Positions 42,625 through 53,872 of a stretch of DNA of 64,000 nucleotides are shown piece after piece (position 1 is the first letter of the stretch; every line of letters starts with the position of its first letter). The notes beneath the pieces were generated by a model. The model made no database searches, was not told where the DNA came from, and saw only the letters and a list, made by a program, of their open reading frames with translations. The translations under genes were made by a program, and so were the position numbers. Location: positions 5,666,718-5,730,717 of the forward strand of contig OZ017768.1 in assembly GCA_963969345.1 (NCBI GenBank), read 5' to 3'. The DNA is from Turbatrix aceti. Its lineage: Eukaryota; Nematoda; Chromadorea; Rhabditida; Panagrolaimidae.

Positions 42625-43638
42625 TCAGTGTCCATGAGCGGCTACGAGGATACCGATCATGACGGCGATGATGGCGAGAATGGCGACGACGAGCACGATG
42701 ACGGTGAGCGTCGTGAGCAGGCGCTGGTTGGCCTTGCGCTTGAGGCTGTTTGCCGAGCGAAGACTGCTGTTCGCGGAGTATACGTAGTCTCGCGTCTGGG
42801 CAACGTTGGCCTCGATGTTGTCGACCATGCCACCCTGCATCTGGACCATCGCCTGCATGTCGTCGAAGATGTCCCTCAGCTCGGAGATGGATCTTTCCAG
42901 CTCGAGGATCTCCCGATGCCGGCTGGTTGCGTCGTCGAGCGCCACCTGGCCGTCGATACTGATGGGCCGAAGTTGGCGGTAGAAGACGTCTTCGGTCTTG
43001 GAATCCAGCATGTCGTCGATCTCGGAGAAAGACATGTGCTGCCCTGTCATTTCGAGTTTTCGTTTTACGCGTTCTGCAAAAAATGGATTTTGGGATTAGG
43101 TCGGATTTTTCACAGGTAAAATTTACTCACTGGCAACCTTGCTTTTGTAATCCACCTGGGTGTTGTTGAACAGCAAAATCAGATCGCTCAGCTGAGCCCG
43201 GAGGTTGTCGAGCTGGTTTTTGCGCATGCGCCAACCAGCTCCCCTCATCGCGCCTCCGTTGACTTTTTCATCGACCCGGAGGTCCTCATCGAGTTGCTTG
43301 ATCCTCGGCTTGAGCCGGCGGATGTTGAGTCTGATCTCGTCGAGAAGTTCTTCGAGCTGTGCCTTGTCTGCGGGCTGTACGACGGGCTGCGAGAGGAGCG
43401 CGTTCTGCCGAAGCTGGAGGGTCTCGATCCGCTGTTGCAAAGCGTCAATCGAGTCCCGAAGTTCGTGGACATGCGCAAAAAAGAGTTCCGGCGTCGGCAG
43501 CCGGGGTTCCGTGCCTTCCATCGACACGAAGGTCACTGAATTCGTTGTTGTCTGACGCTGAAACAACAAAAACACTGCTAGCTAAGGCGCGAGAAGGCAA
43601 AAACATACGTTAAGGTCAGGTAATCTGTCTCGCATCAT
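42625..43638 (-). CDS. Syntaxin (Qa-SNARE), paralogue A
   Basis: Three minus-strand exons: 43638-43609, 43557-43131, 43073-42625; 301 residues. Syntaxins are tail-anchored SNAREs that drive vesicle fusion at a target membrane. The short first exon encodes MMRDRLPDLN. The Habc bundle (about 30-140) contains LFFAHVHELRDSIDALQQRI and IRRLKPRIKQLDED. The SNARE motif (about 190-255) reads REILELERSISELRDIFDDM and then QGGMVDNIE, with the zero-layer Gln (MQGG). A C-terminal helix (LLTTLTVIVLVVAILAIIAV) is the anchor. It is nearest to plasma-membrane syntaxin-1/UNC-64-type proteins in layout. The start could also be the second ATG (43635), which matches its paralogue better. Confidence 0.9.
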
Positions 43639-45611
43639 TTTCGATGGATTCTGAAGAGTATTTTTGTTTTTTTGTTGACCGTAACAAACTGCGCGAATTC
43701 AATCGATTCTAGGAAATGCGCATTCAAGGAAATTGTGTCTGCAAAAAATGAGTGAATCAATGAAGAGGACGAAAACTAGGAAATATGAACGATCGGAGGG
43801 ATCGCAAACACCTCGAGGCCGGTACCCACCAACGAGTGCGAGTACTCATTCGCGAATGGTAGCCTTAGCTTCCGTCCGGGGTCGGCCGGTCAAAGGAAAG
43901 GAGAGAAAAAAAAGTTAGCTGATTAACGCATCCGCGTAAAAATCATCGTAAAAAAATCATCGCAGCGCACGCAGTAAGAAAGCTTCTCCCTCCGGGGCAA
44001 CCCCAGATGACACACAAAAACCGGTACGCGATCAAACACGAAGCGTCGTTGTATCGTCGTAAAACATGCTTCTCGAGAGAGCAGGGCGGCCAACTTGACT
44101 CCAACAGTGCGTGTTGTGTTGGAGGTCGTATAAGCATGACAGCAGGGGTGGGAGGTGGGTGAGAGATGATCCAAGAGGGGACTCTGTAGCAACTCGCTGG
44201 AGATGCTTGTTTTACCCCTCGAACGAGGTTCAGAAGCCAATACGTAGCAAACAAAGGGCGCGAGTAGTGGGACACAAAAAAAGTAAAAAAAAGTGATGTG
44301 CGCGAGATGTTTGCAAGCCTGACGTGCGATCAACGCCAGCCAGGCTGGCTAATGAGGGCTCAAAGAACAGATTGCGCATCTGACATCATAGAGAGTTTCG
44401 TAATTTAACCCCAGGAAGTCAGGTGAGTACACAAACGGTTTGGAACAGACTCACTCGCAGCTCAAGTTTCAGTTTTACAGTTTTCAGTTTTGTTTTCCAA
44501 CAAATCGACCGTCCTCAAGCGAGGCAACAACGCGCATTACGAATTTCGAAAGCACCTGAACGACCGCATGTTGTTGTTTTTGAAAGGCGGCCGGCGGCGT
44601 AGCGTTGCTGGGGCACACGCGCGCCGGCTGACGAATCCCGGCAACGCGCCTCGGGCTGCCATGAGTCAAAAAAGCGGACTCGCACCGGTCGCACCGCACC
44701 CTCTACGAAAAATTTGTCCTTCGAACAATGTCCATCGACGGAAACCCCGGGGCCGGGCAGAAAGGTGAGCACCCGAAAGAGGCTGCTGCGGAGGAAGTAC
44801 GGGTGGACAAACACCGGAAAGGGATGAATTCGTGCAAAATAGTGTGCGCGAGCTCATCCGAGTGTTTTTCTCGCAAAGTGTGTTCAAAATGTCTGTCAAA
44901 ATGTACCCGATTAAGTATGTCTTTGTAAACAACAGGTATTCCTCTTTTTTTTTTATCGCAAATTCATTTTTGAACTTCAAAAACGCATAAATTTTTTCCA
45001 ATAATGTATATTTATAAACGGCGCTACACATGCAAAATTTAAGGCTCAGTGGTCTAGTGGTATGATTCTCGCTTCGGGTGCGAGAGGTCCCGTGTTCGAT
45101 CCACGGCTGAGCCCGCCACATTTTTCTAATTTTTTTGAAATTTTTTCGGTGATCATTATTATTTCGGCAATTTTTACGAAAAATGTACGCCGTAAGAGGA
45201 CACCATGCACTGACCACATGTTTGTTTTTGACCGATGAAAGTTATTTGAGCGACGGCACGCGAAAAACACGGCAACATTTTATTCGCTTTTTACTCGAGG
45301 ACCCAATGGACAGACAGCTACCGCTGAAGGCAGACTAGGATAGGTAATATGAAACACAACACAACACGAAGCGGGCGATGGATGCGATGCATTTACGAGT
45401 GGTTGTGGACCAGCGACGGACACTGGTTTTTTGTTTGAGCGCGCACGTGTTAGAAGACGCGGTGCGCGCTGCTTTTCTCGCTCGAGGGTCTAATTATTTA
45501 TCTAGCAACCTCCGGGGAGAGGATTCCGAGCTGGAACACGTCTCGCCTGCTTTGTTGTTACGTAACGCAAAAAAAAACTCGCAAGAAAAAGAAAAAAAGT
45601 ACAGATTTTGC
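43639..45611. other. Spacer between the two syntaxin genes
   Basis: About 2 kb with the tRNA-Pro at 45043-45114 and no supported protein gene. A short exon-like piece at 44728-44763 (MSIDGNPGAGQK then gtgagc) has no acceptable partner downstream. Several overlapping frames at 43923-44333 lack family features. Confidence 0.45.
45043..45114 (+). tRNA. trnP-CGG: tRNA-Pro (CGG)
   Basis: A 72-nt cloverleaf with no intron. The acceptor stem GGCTCAG pairs with CTGAGCC, and the discriminator is C. The D-arm carries GGTCTAGTGGT. The anticodon stem CTCGC/GCGAG brackets the loop TTCGGGT with anticodon CGG. The T-arm has GTTCGATCC. The stems and loops match eukaryotic tRNA-Pro, with internal A and B boxes present. 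A T-run follows within 10 bp, suiting polymerase III termination. It sits between two syntaxin genes on the opposite strand. Confidence 0.95.
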
Positions 45612-46638
45612 TCATTTGTGGATGGTGAATCCGAGGATAATGCAGACCATAGCCAGGATCATGAACATGAAAATGACGATCGCAAAGATCCAAAATCGCT
45701 TTTGATTTGCCACCTTTTTGGACTTGACTGCGCGTCGCATGTTGACGATGGCCGCTTCGTTGTAGTCGCGCGCGTTGAGGACATTTGTGGCGATACTGTC
45801 GATCATGGGCTCCTGCGATTGCGCGAGTTCCTGGAGATCCTCGAGAATCTCCTGGAGCTCGGTGATATTACGTTCCATCTCAATGAGCTCACGATGCCGG
45901 TTTGCAGCGTCTTCGACGGCCATCTGGGCCTCGACGGTGACGGGACGCAGCTGGCGGAAGAAAGTGTCTTCTGCGGTTGAATCTAGCATGTTGTCTACTT
46001 CACGGGCGGATAGAGGCTGGCCTGCCATGTTTAGGTGGCGTTTGACGCGTTCTGGAAGGCACCTGTGTTATTCTGAAGGACACGAAAGAAAACTTACTCG
46101 AAACACGGCTCTTGTACTCGACCTGCACCTGGTTGAACGTCGCCATGAGCGTGTGCAACATCGTCTTGAGTCTTTCAAACTGATTTTTTCTTATTCGGTA
46201 CTGCGCGCGCGCTCTGAAAGCCTCTCCGCCGGCTTGTTCGTCGGCTTTGATGTCATCTTCGATCTGACGGATTCGAGGCTTCAGTCTTCGGATGTAGATT
46301 CGCACTTCGTCCATCATGTTTTCGAGACGCATTTTTTCTTGCGGCTGGACCACGGGCTGGTTCAAAATTGTCGCCTGTTGCACCTGAACCATCTGAATCC
46401 GGCGTTGCAGGTCGTCTAGAGAAGCTTTGAGCTCGTCGACGTGTGAAAAGAACATTTGATGACTGTCGACGGATCTTGTGTCGATGCCGGACTCGACTGA
46501 CAGGATAGAAGGCGTCCGGACAGGCGCATTTGGGGCATACGTTCCTCGCTGAAAGCAAAGCAATTTTATTGGCACTGTTAAAAAATTATTTAACTTTGTC
46601 CAAAAACTTACTTTCAATTCGCTGAGTCGGTCACGCAT
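45612..46638 (-). CDS. Syntaxin (Qa-SNARE), paralogue B
   Basis: Three minus-strand exons: 46638-46612, 46548-46098, 46051-45612; 305 residues. Exon number, phases and the first-exon peptide (MRDRLSELK) match paralogue A. The Habc region has MFFSHVDELKASLDDLQRRI and IRRLKPRIRQIEDDI. The shared NQPVVQPQEK motif corresponds to SQPVVQPADK in A. The SNARE motif is RELIEMERNITELQEILEDL followed by QEPMIDSIATNV, with the zero-layer Gln kept. The final anchor is FWIFAIVIFMFMILAMVCII, ending FTIHK. Divergence is high between motifs, so the duplication is not recent. Confidence 0.9.
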
Positions 46639-48008
46639 TTTGCTGAAAGCGCGGACTGGAAGTGAGAACACGTCAGTGCACGGCATACATACACGAGCGC
46701 TTTATTTCGTACGCGTACGTGGTATCAACGATCCGTGAAAAATCTCGTATAGGGCCTAATACGGGGCAGAGAAAGTGGAAAGGAACAACTGTTTGATCGC
46801 ATTTACCGTGTTTGTTCTGTGACAAAGCCGGACGTGAAAGTCGTTTACCTTCGGCATTTCCGGTTTTTCGAGACGACAATGCGCAAGATTTGTCTCTAAA
46901 TAGACGGGATTATCCCTCGCGTGAATTTCGTAACAGATCGGATTGCCTTTTTTGGCCATTACCGAACAGTGAAAACAGGCATCACGTGGATTTATTCCAG
47001 CCGGAAAAAAAAATCATAGAGATCATTGTGATAATTATTTATTTTAATAAAAATTATGGAAGTGCAACAAATGCAATTTACGGATCGGATCGGATTGCCT
47101 TTGAGCCACAAATCATTGTTTGCTGATACCCCAACCATAGAAGGGGAACGAACAGAGGGGGCATGAGTCACAGTGCGGATCAGAGTCCTGTTTTGTGTTG
47201 ACCCAAGGGGGTAATATCTCTCTCCAGAAGTTTCTCAGGTGTCAAGTTCGCGCAACGAGCAAAGAAAAAGACAAATCGTTACCCGCGGTCGTTTTTCTTT
47301 TTTTTTCAGACAGCTTTACCTCTCTACATGGTAAAAAGCGGTCGCGCAACATTTAAAAAAAAAAGATACCCGGTGTTACATCAGCCACGTTTTCTGGCCA
47401 TTTCTGGCTTCGTTTGCAGAATCTGTCTCCAAACTAAAATTCCACAGGCACTGCAAACGATGAACGAGCATGACTGACCCACTTTGTTGTTGTTGGGCCC
47501 TCAACTTGCATTCCGGTTCCCTCGTCGGTCGCTGCCCTTTGTGCATCGATTGAGGATCATCATGACAAACGTCCGCGACCCCGTTGAGTTTGAATGTGAT
47601 CATGAGTCCGGTATATGCAAACACAGTTCGATGTTCATTGTGAAGGTCATGTATAATATGTGCCCAGACACGTCATTGTCTTTGTAGATAAATATGTATA
47701 ATCTATCATACTTCCAATTGACTCGAGACAACTTGAAGAACGAAGAACAACACACAAGTGAAAACGAACAAGGATAAAATCATAAAATCATCGAATTAAA
47801 TAATTCTTTGCTCTGACGGATTGGATGACAACGAGATTCCAGGATGCCCAGACTTGTATCACTTTCGCCCTTTTTCGAAAACCGACCAGTTTTGGGTGTT
47901 ATCTACTAATTTTAATCAGCCATGCCAGCGAGGAGGCAAAAATCGGGAGGCGACGGGTAGGGTACTACGACCCAGATCCTTTCTTTCACATTGCTGTCGA
48001 ACGCCGCC
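46639..48008. other. Divergent spacer, syntaxin B / acyltransferase 1
   Basis: 1.37 kb between divergent start codons, so it holds both promoters. Short frames at 46673-46959 and 47376-47624 show no protein family. Twin GGATCGGATCGGATTGCC-like words occur near 46934 and 47083. Nothing else is identified. Confidence 0.4.
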
Positions 48009-51000
48009 ATGAACAAGCGGTATGATATCCAATGGCTGCGTGCACTGTCCATCTTCGTCGTTCTGTGCTTTCATCTTTGGCCAAGGCTCTTTCCGGCCGG
48101 CTTTCTCGGCGTTGATATGTAAGTTTCCGGGTAATCAGGATTTTCTGACTTTTGTTTTTGCAGGTTTTTCGTCATCAGCGGGTACCTGATGACCAGGATC
48201 CTCAGCAGGGACTTTAAAAATGAAAAGCCTATTTTGGATCTCGTTTTGGGATTCTACACTCGGCGAATTAAGAGAATCTTCCCGACTTACTACCTCATTA
48301 TTTTCTTCACGCTTGTCATGGTGTTCACATTGCTAACCCCGATGGACGGGGTTTTCGTGCAGCAAGAAGCTCAATGGGCTGTCATTCTGGCGTCAAACAT
48401 GAAAAACATTTTTAAGAACGAAAATTATTTTGTTTTTGTGAGTTTTGTAGTTTTTGAAATTAGAAAAACTTGATTTTACATAGAAAATTATCTAAAAATT
48501 TGTTTCCGAGAGCAAAGCTAGTTTAAAAAAAAAGTTGATTTGCGCATCTTTTTCAGCAATCAAGTCATCAGTACTTCCTCCATGCGTGGTCGCTTGGCGT
48601 CGAAATCCAGTACTACGTATTCGCTCCATTCTTGCTTCGATGGATTGCACAGAGCCGAAATCCCATCCACAGGACATTTGCCATTGGCGCCGCTTCTTTG
48701 CTACTGCAGAACATGTTAGCCGGAACGACGCTCTCTTTCGGCTTTCTCCCGTGCCGTCTGTGGCAGTTCCTAGTGGGCACTGCGGTTTACCACATCGGTG
48801 ACAGCCCCAACTTTTTACCTGCCAGCAATTTCAAGATCATCTTCACAGTCCTGGCGACCATGACCCTGGGTGCCCGTGTGTTTATCCTGTCTTACGGCAC
48901 CATGGAGCCCTTCTGGCAAATGATCGCCACCTTTGGCGCGGGATTGGTGCTTGTCGCGGGTGCTCATTGGCAACCTGATCATTCGAAGGTGTCGCATCGA
49001 CTTATGACTCTCCTTGGAGATGCGTCGTACGCTATTTATCTGGTTCATTGGCCGCTGGTTACGCTTAACAAGCATACACATTATTTGGAGTCTTACGGTG
49101 GGTTTTTTGAGAACACTGAAAAAAATGTGCATGCAAGTGTAGCATTTTTATATTTTTTAAGCAATTCTTATATTTTGTAAGAAATTCTAACATTTTTGTA
49201 CAAATTCCATTTTTTGTAAGAAATTCTTACGTTTTTGCAGAAAAAAAATTTTTACATAAAAAAATTTTTTTTTCCAAAAATGTAAACATTATACTTACAA
49301 ACACTTTTTTCTAAAAAAAAGTAAACTACGGTTTTTACAGGACATTTCCTGTTGCTCTTGGTCATCCTTTTGGTTTCGTTCATCCAATACGAAATTATCG
49401 AGAAAAAAATTGCCAAAATGCCGGACGCAGTAATTTATTTCCTGGTGTCAGTGCTCGTCGTAACGACCGGCATCATGAGCGTCATGGGCAGGGTTTCCTT
49501 CGTCAAAAACGTAAGCACTAAGCACTTTTGCATTTAACACATTTAACATCGTTGAAACCTTCTATTTCAGATAAAAGTGCCACTTTTTGTGCCCAGTGAT
49601 ATCACCACAGAAGAAGCCGTCCGCCTGAACCAACGCATCGGCTATGAAGTCGACAAGATACCGGCATACTGCGTAAAAGACCCACTTCTCGAAGAAGCGC
49701 TCCCGAATTACAATGCCCTGCTTGAAATGGACGGCATGTGTTCGGTAACAATGAACAGCACCACCGGCACGAAAACAGCCGTCGTGCTTGGCAACTCGTA
49801 CGCGTTCGTGCATCTGGAGACGATCGTTGACATTCTGCGCTCGTTGCCTTTCGCCGAGGAGCTCAAAAAGGTTTACCTCATTGCCAGGGCCGGCTGTCTG
49901 CCGCTGCCGTCCCTGCAATTTGCCAATGAAGAACGGCATCAGTGCGAGGCGCTCACGAATCAAACGCTACCGCTTCTTCGCAAAATCAAGCCGGAACTCA
50001 TAGTCTTTTCCGCACGATTCAGTCACTACCATCCGTATCACGGAGTGCCGGTGACCTCGACGGACAATATTACCGCCGCTCTCATCCACGACTTCCAGAC
50101 CATTTCTGGGACCACGAAATCGATGGTGGTCATTGAGCCGAATCAGGTGGCGTCTGTGTTCAAGCCGAACCCGTTTTCGTTCCAATTGGCCCACACGCTT
50201 CACACGGGAGGCAACTTGACCCTGCTTCACACGTATCATCAGGTAATAGGCGTTTTCTGTTTTGGGCGAGCGTTTGCGTTCGTTTGCAAACTTTTTGTAA
50301 AATTTATTTGCTCGCGAACAATGTCAAATTTTCCATACAGATAAGACAAAAAAAAATTGGAGTAAAATTAGGGCATCAAAATTGATGTTATTTGCTATGT
50401 AAATGGCAAAACATATTTATCAAATTTAGCCAGGAAAAGTTTTTTGAAAAACTGTAACTCAAAACGAAAAAACGTAAAATGCTCAATTTTTGTTTTTCAA
50501 ATCGAGGGAACAAAATTTCGCACAATTGATAAAAAAATCTGTTCGATGTTCGTTTGTGTTCGTTCGTTCGCGAACACGGTCAAAAATGTTTGCTTTTGTT
50601 CGGTTTTTGGAAAAATAAAAAAAATTCGTTTCATTTTGCTAAAAAAAAAGTTATTCCCCCATCCCTGATCTGTTTTTTTTCGAAAAACCCGAGTTTTTTC
50701 AGATAACCGCAATGGATTACTTCGTACCTGGATTGCGCCTGCGACGCGCCGTCGACGAGTGCGAAAAGTGCAAATGGGTGAACGTTATTGACAAATTCTG
50801 CAACGATACAATTTGTCTGAACTTTGATCCAAAGACCAATGTTTCGTACTTTGGCGACAACCAGCACATGTCCCGCGTCGGCATTGGCATGTACTTTGAC
50901 GAACTGCGCACCGCCATCGCTGACGCCGTTTCTCCTCCGACTCCAGCGCCTACAACGGCGTCGACGGTGACTACCACAACTCCGAGAAACGTGCATAAGC

Positions 51001-51065
51001 GACAAGTCAACCTCAAAAGGCGACGAAACAAGGGTGTTATTGGCAAATCTAGAAATCTTGCGTAA
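48009..51065 (+). CDS. Membrane O-acyltransferase with SGNH domain (acyltransferase-3), paralogue 1
   Basis: Six exons: 48009-48118, 48164-48437, 48557-49097, 49341-49510, 49571-50242, 50703-51065; 709 residues. The N-terminal acyltransferase-3 domain (about 1-370, around ten membrane helices) opens YDIQWLRALSIFVVLCFHLW with the conserved Arg and His, then FLGVDMFFVISGYLMTRIL and YTRRIKRIFPTYYL, and WSLGVEIQYYVFAPFLL. The C-terminal SGNH/GDSL-like domain (about 375-660) keeps VVLGNSYAF (Ser) and GDNQHMSRVG (Asp, His). A basic Thr-rich tail follows. These enzymes move acyl groups across a membrane and onto an exported acceptor; the substrate is unknown. Nematodes have large families (oac genes). 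A hAT-like repeat fills the 460-nt fifth intron. Confidence 0.88.
50262..50670. mobile_element. hAT-like repeat copy in acyltransferase-1 intron 5
   Basis: Begins tgggcgagcgtttgcgttcg, repeats gttcgttcgttcgcgaacac near 50555, and ends CCCCATCCCTG at about 50666, matching the right end of the element at 8740-9286. It shares a core (aattgatgttatttg) with the copy at 63388-63790. The left CAGGG is lost. Confidence 0.6.
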
Positions 51066-51168
51066 AGTAAACAAATGCGATATCCATTTTGGTGACTGAC
51101 TGACTGACTACAAATAAAATAAATAAAAAATACATATTTATTGAAGATTTCGCGGTAAAACCATAAAA
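51066..51168. terminator. Shared polyadenylation region of the convergent acyltransferase genes
   Basis: 103 bp between the two stops. Plus strand: aataaaataaataaaa near 51113-51128. Minus strand: AATAAA (TTTATT on plus near 51137-51142). Both transcripts must end here or overlap slightly. Confidence 0.6.
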
Positions 51169-53599
51169 TTACTGCTCGATACGATGCCTAGTGTTTTTTG
51201 CACGTTTTGATTTGGGAAGATTTGTTGTCGTCGAAGAACCGTCTGTAGCCGCCGTAGAAGCCGGCGTCGTCGCCGGTGAACCCAACACACTGGCTATTGT
51301 ATCACGAAGTTCATCGTAGAACAGGCCGATGCCGACGCGAGACAGGTGTTGATTATCCCCGTAGTAGGAAACGTTCGTTACCCGATCAAAGGTGTGGCAG
51401 ACGGTTTCGTTGCAAAATTTGTCGATAACGTTCACCAAATGACATTTTTCGCATTTTTCAAGTGCCGCGACAAGGCGCATGTTGGGGATGAAGTAGTCAC
51501 CGGCGGTCATCTGAAAAAAGGGTAAAGGTAAAATTTTTTTATGAAAAGCCAAAAAGGTTTTTACCATGTTGTCGACGTCTAGGAAAGTCAAAAAACGCCC
51601 GATTTGCAGGTAATGTGCCAGTTTCAGCGAAAAGGGATTCGTTTTTTCCTCCGAGATGATTGGGTTCGGCTGAATGACAACCACGCCCTTAGAATTCCCC
51701 GTGATGGCACGAAAATCAGCAGTAATGTTGGCAGTGACGTTATCATTTTTCGAAACGGGCAACCGGTGATAATCCGGCAAATGACTGATCCGGGCAGAGA
51801 AAATTACGACCTCAGGCTTGATATTTTTGAGCAGTGGCAAAACCTGTTCCGTGATGTTATCGCATTTGTCTTCTCTTCTGTTGAACTTTTTCAGCGAAGG
51901 CAACGGCACGCAGCCCGCTCGGCCGATGAGGTAGACCTTCTTGAGTTCCTTTCCGATAGGCAGCTCCTGCAGAGCGTCGAGGATGGATCCCAGCTGAACG
52001 ACAGCGAACGAATTGCCCAACACGACCGCTGTCTTGTTGCCCGTGGTGCCGTTGAAGACGACAGAGCACATGCCGTCCATGTCGAGCAGTGCTTCGTAGT
52101 CCGGAAAGGCAGCTTCCAGCAAGGGGTCCGGTCGGCAGCTGTCAGGCAGTTTGTCCACTTCGTAGGCTATGCGCTGGTTCAGGTAGATGGCTTCTTCCCT
52201 CGTTATGTCCTCCGGAACGTGCATCGGCACTTTGAGCTGCATAGAAAAATTTTAACGTCACTTTTCGTTAACTAACATCAAGTTGAACTCGCTTACCCCG
52301 TCGACAAAAGACGTACGTGGCATGACAGCCATGATACCCGTCACGAAAACCAGAAACACGATAACCGGACCGAGGAATGTTCCGGGCATCTGCGAGATCT
52401 TTTTCTCGACCAGTTGGTACTGGATGAGGGAAATAAACAGAATAAAGAACATGAGCGGAATAAACCCTGTAAAAATCGATCAATGACCCGCCTAACGAGG
52501 AATTAGAAAATAGAAACTCACAGAAGATCTCGAGATAATGCGTGTGCTTGGAAAGCGTGATCAGCGGCCAATGGAGCAGGTAAAGGGAATACGAAGCGTC
52601 TCCGAAGAGGGTCATAAATCGATGCGACACCTTCGAATGGTCAGGTTGCCAATGAGCACCCGCAACAAGCACCAATCCTGCGCCAAAGGTGGCTAGCAGC
52701 TGCCAGAAGGACTGCATGCCTCCGTAGGGCATAATCAGTACACGAGCACCCAGGCCCAGGGCCGCAAGAGCCGTGAAAACAGATTTAAAATCCCGACAAC
52801 AAATCGGCAGGAAAGAATCATTGTCTCCGATGTAGAAAACCAGAGTGCCAACGAGGAATTGCCACAGACGGCAGGGCAGAAAGTCGAAGAAAAGAGTCGT
52901 CGAGCTGAGCAGGTGCTGGAACAGCACGGATCCCATCACAACCTGTCCGGTGGCGAGCAGGGGGTTTCTCTGCTTAGAAATCCATCGGAGGAGAAAAGGT
53001 GCAAACACGTAGTACTGCACTTCCATGCCCAGGGACCAGGTGTGGAGGAGATAATCGTTTGCAGATTGCTAAAACATGCACAATCACAAAAAAACAACAA
53101 AAAAGCACGTGCAAACGTAAAAAAAGCATAATACCGTAAAAAAGTGTCAAACTCACCAAAGCAAAGTAATTTTCGTTTCGAAAGACACTTTTCATGTTCA
53201 TCGCCATCAAAATGGCCCATCGAGCTTCTTTTTGAACAAAAACGGCATCCATGGGCGTGAGACAATAAAACGTCATAAGCAAGGTCCAGAAAATGGTGAG
53301 GTAGTACATCGGAAAGATTCTCTTAATCCGCCGCGTGTAAAAGTTCATCACAAGGTCGGCCATCGGCTTGTCATTTTTGAAGTCCTTGTTGAGGATCCTG
53401 GTCATCAGGTATCCGCTGATCACAAAAAACCTGAATGGGACGCGTTAACCTACTTTTCTGAAAAGGTATGCAAAAACTGGAAAACTTACATGTCGACACC
53501 GAGGAAGCCGGCGGGAAAGAGAGCAGGCCACAGGTGAAAAAGCAGAACGCAGACGATGGAGAGCGTCCGGAGCCATTGAATGTCGTAGCGCTTGTTCAT
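51169..53599 (-). CDS. Membrane O-acyltransferase with SGNH domain, paralogue 2
   Basis: Six minus-strand exons: 53599-53490, 53430-53157, 53068-52522, 52466-52297, 52236-51565, 51510-51169; 704 residues. Five exon lengths match paralogue 1 closely (110, 274, 547 versus 541, 170, 672) with the same phases. It opens YDIQWLR, keeps the FLGVDMFFVISGYLMTRIL, YTRRIKRIFPMYYL and WSLGMEVQYYVFAPFLLRW blocks, and shares GAHWQPDHSKVSHRFMTL with its partner. The SGNH part has VVLGNSFAV and GDNQHLSRVG. Its introns are short and lack the repeat. The pair is an inverted, tail-to-tail duplication. Confidence 0.9.
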
Positions 53600-53872
53600 C
53601 GTCGAGAAAGTAGCAGCAACTGAACTCCCGAGTCTTTTAAGCCCGTTTTAGATATTTTATTCAAGATTACAAAAGATAAAGTTTTCAAAAAAGTCAATAT
53701 TCAGCGCTGGAAAGTCGAGATACGATCTACGTCTGCAAATTTGCTCCGATTTGTCTCTGGGTTTAAAACCGGAAATATCTTTGATTTTCAAAATTTTCAT
53801 TACTGACAAACAAGATCATGGCACGGCATAGAGAAGATAAAGAACAAACATCAAAAAACCAGACGGAGGAGG

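Noticed and set aside
43205..43555. Long plus-strand frames opposite syntaxin A
   Set aside because: They are antisense shadows of a conserved SNARE exon, with compositional bias and no family match.
44728..44763. A first exon encoding MSIDGNPGAGQK followed by gtgagc
   Set aside because: No acceptor with a continuing frame follows before the tRNA, so there is no gene to attach it to.
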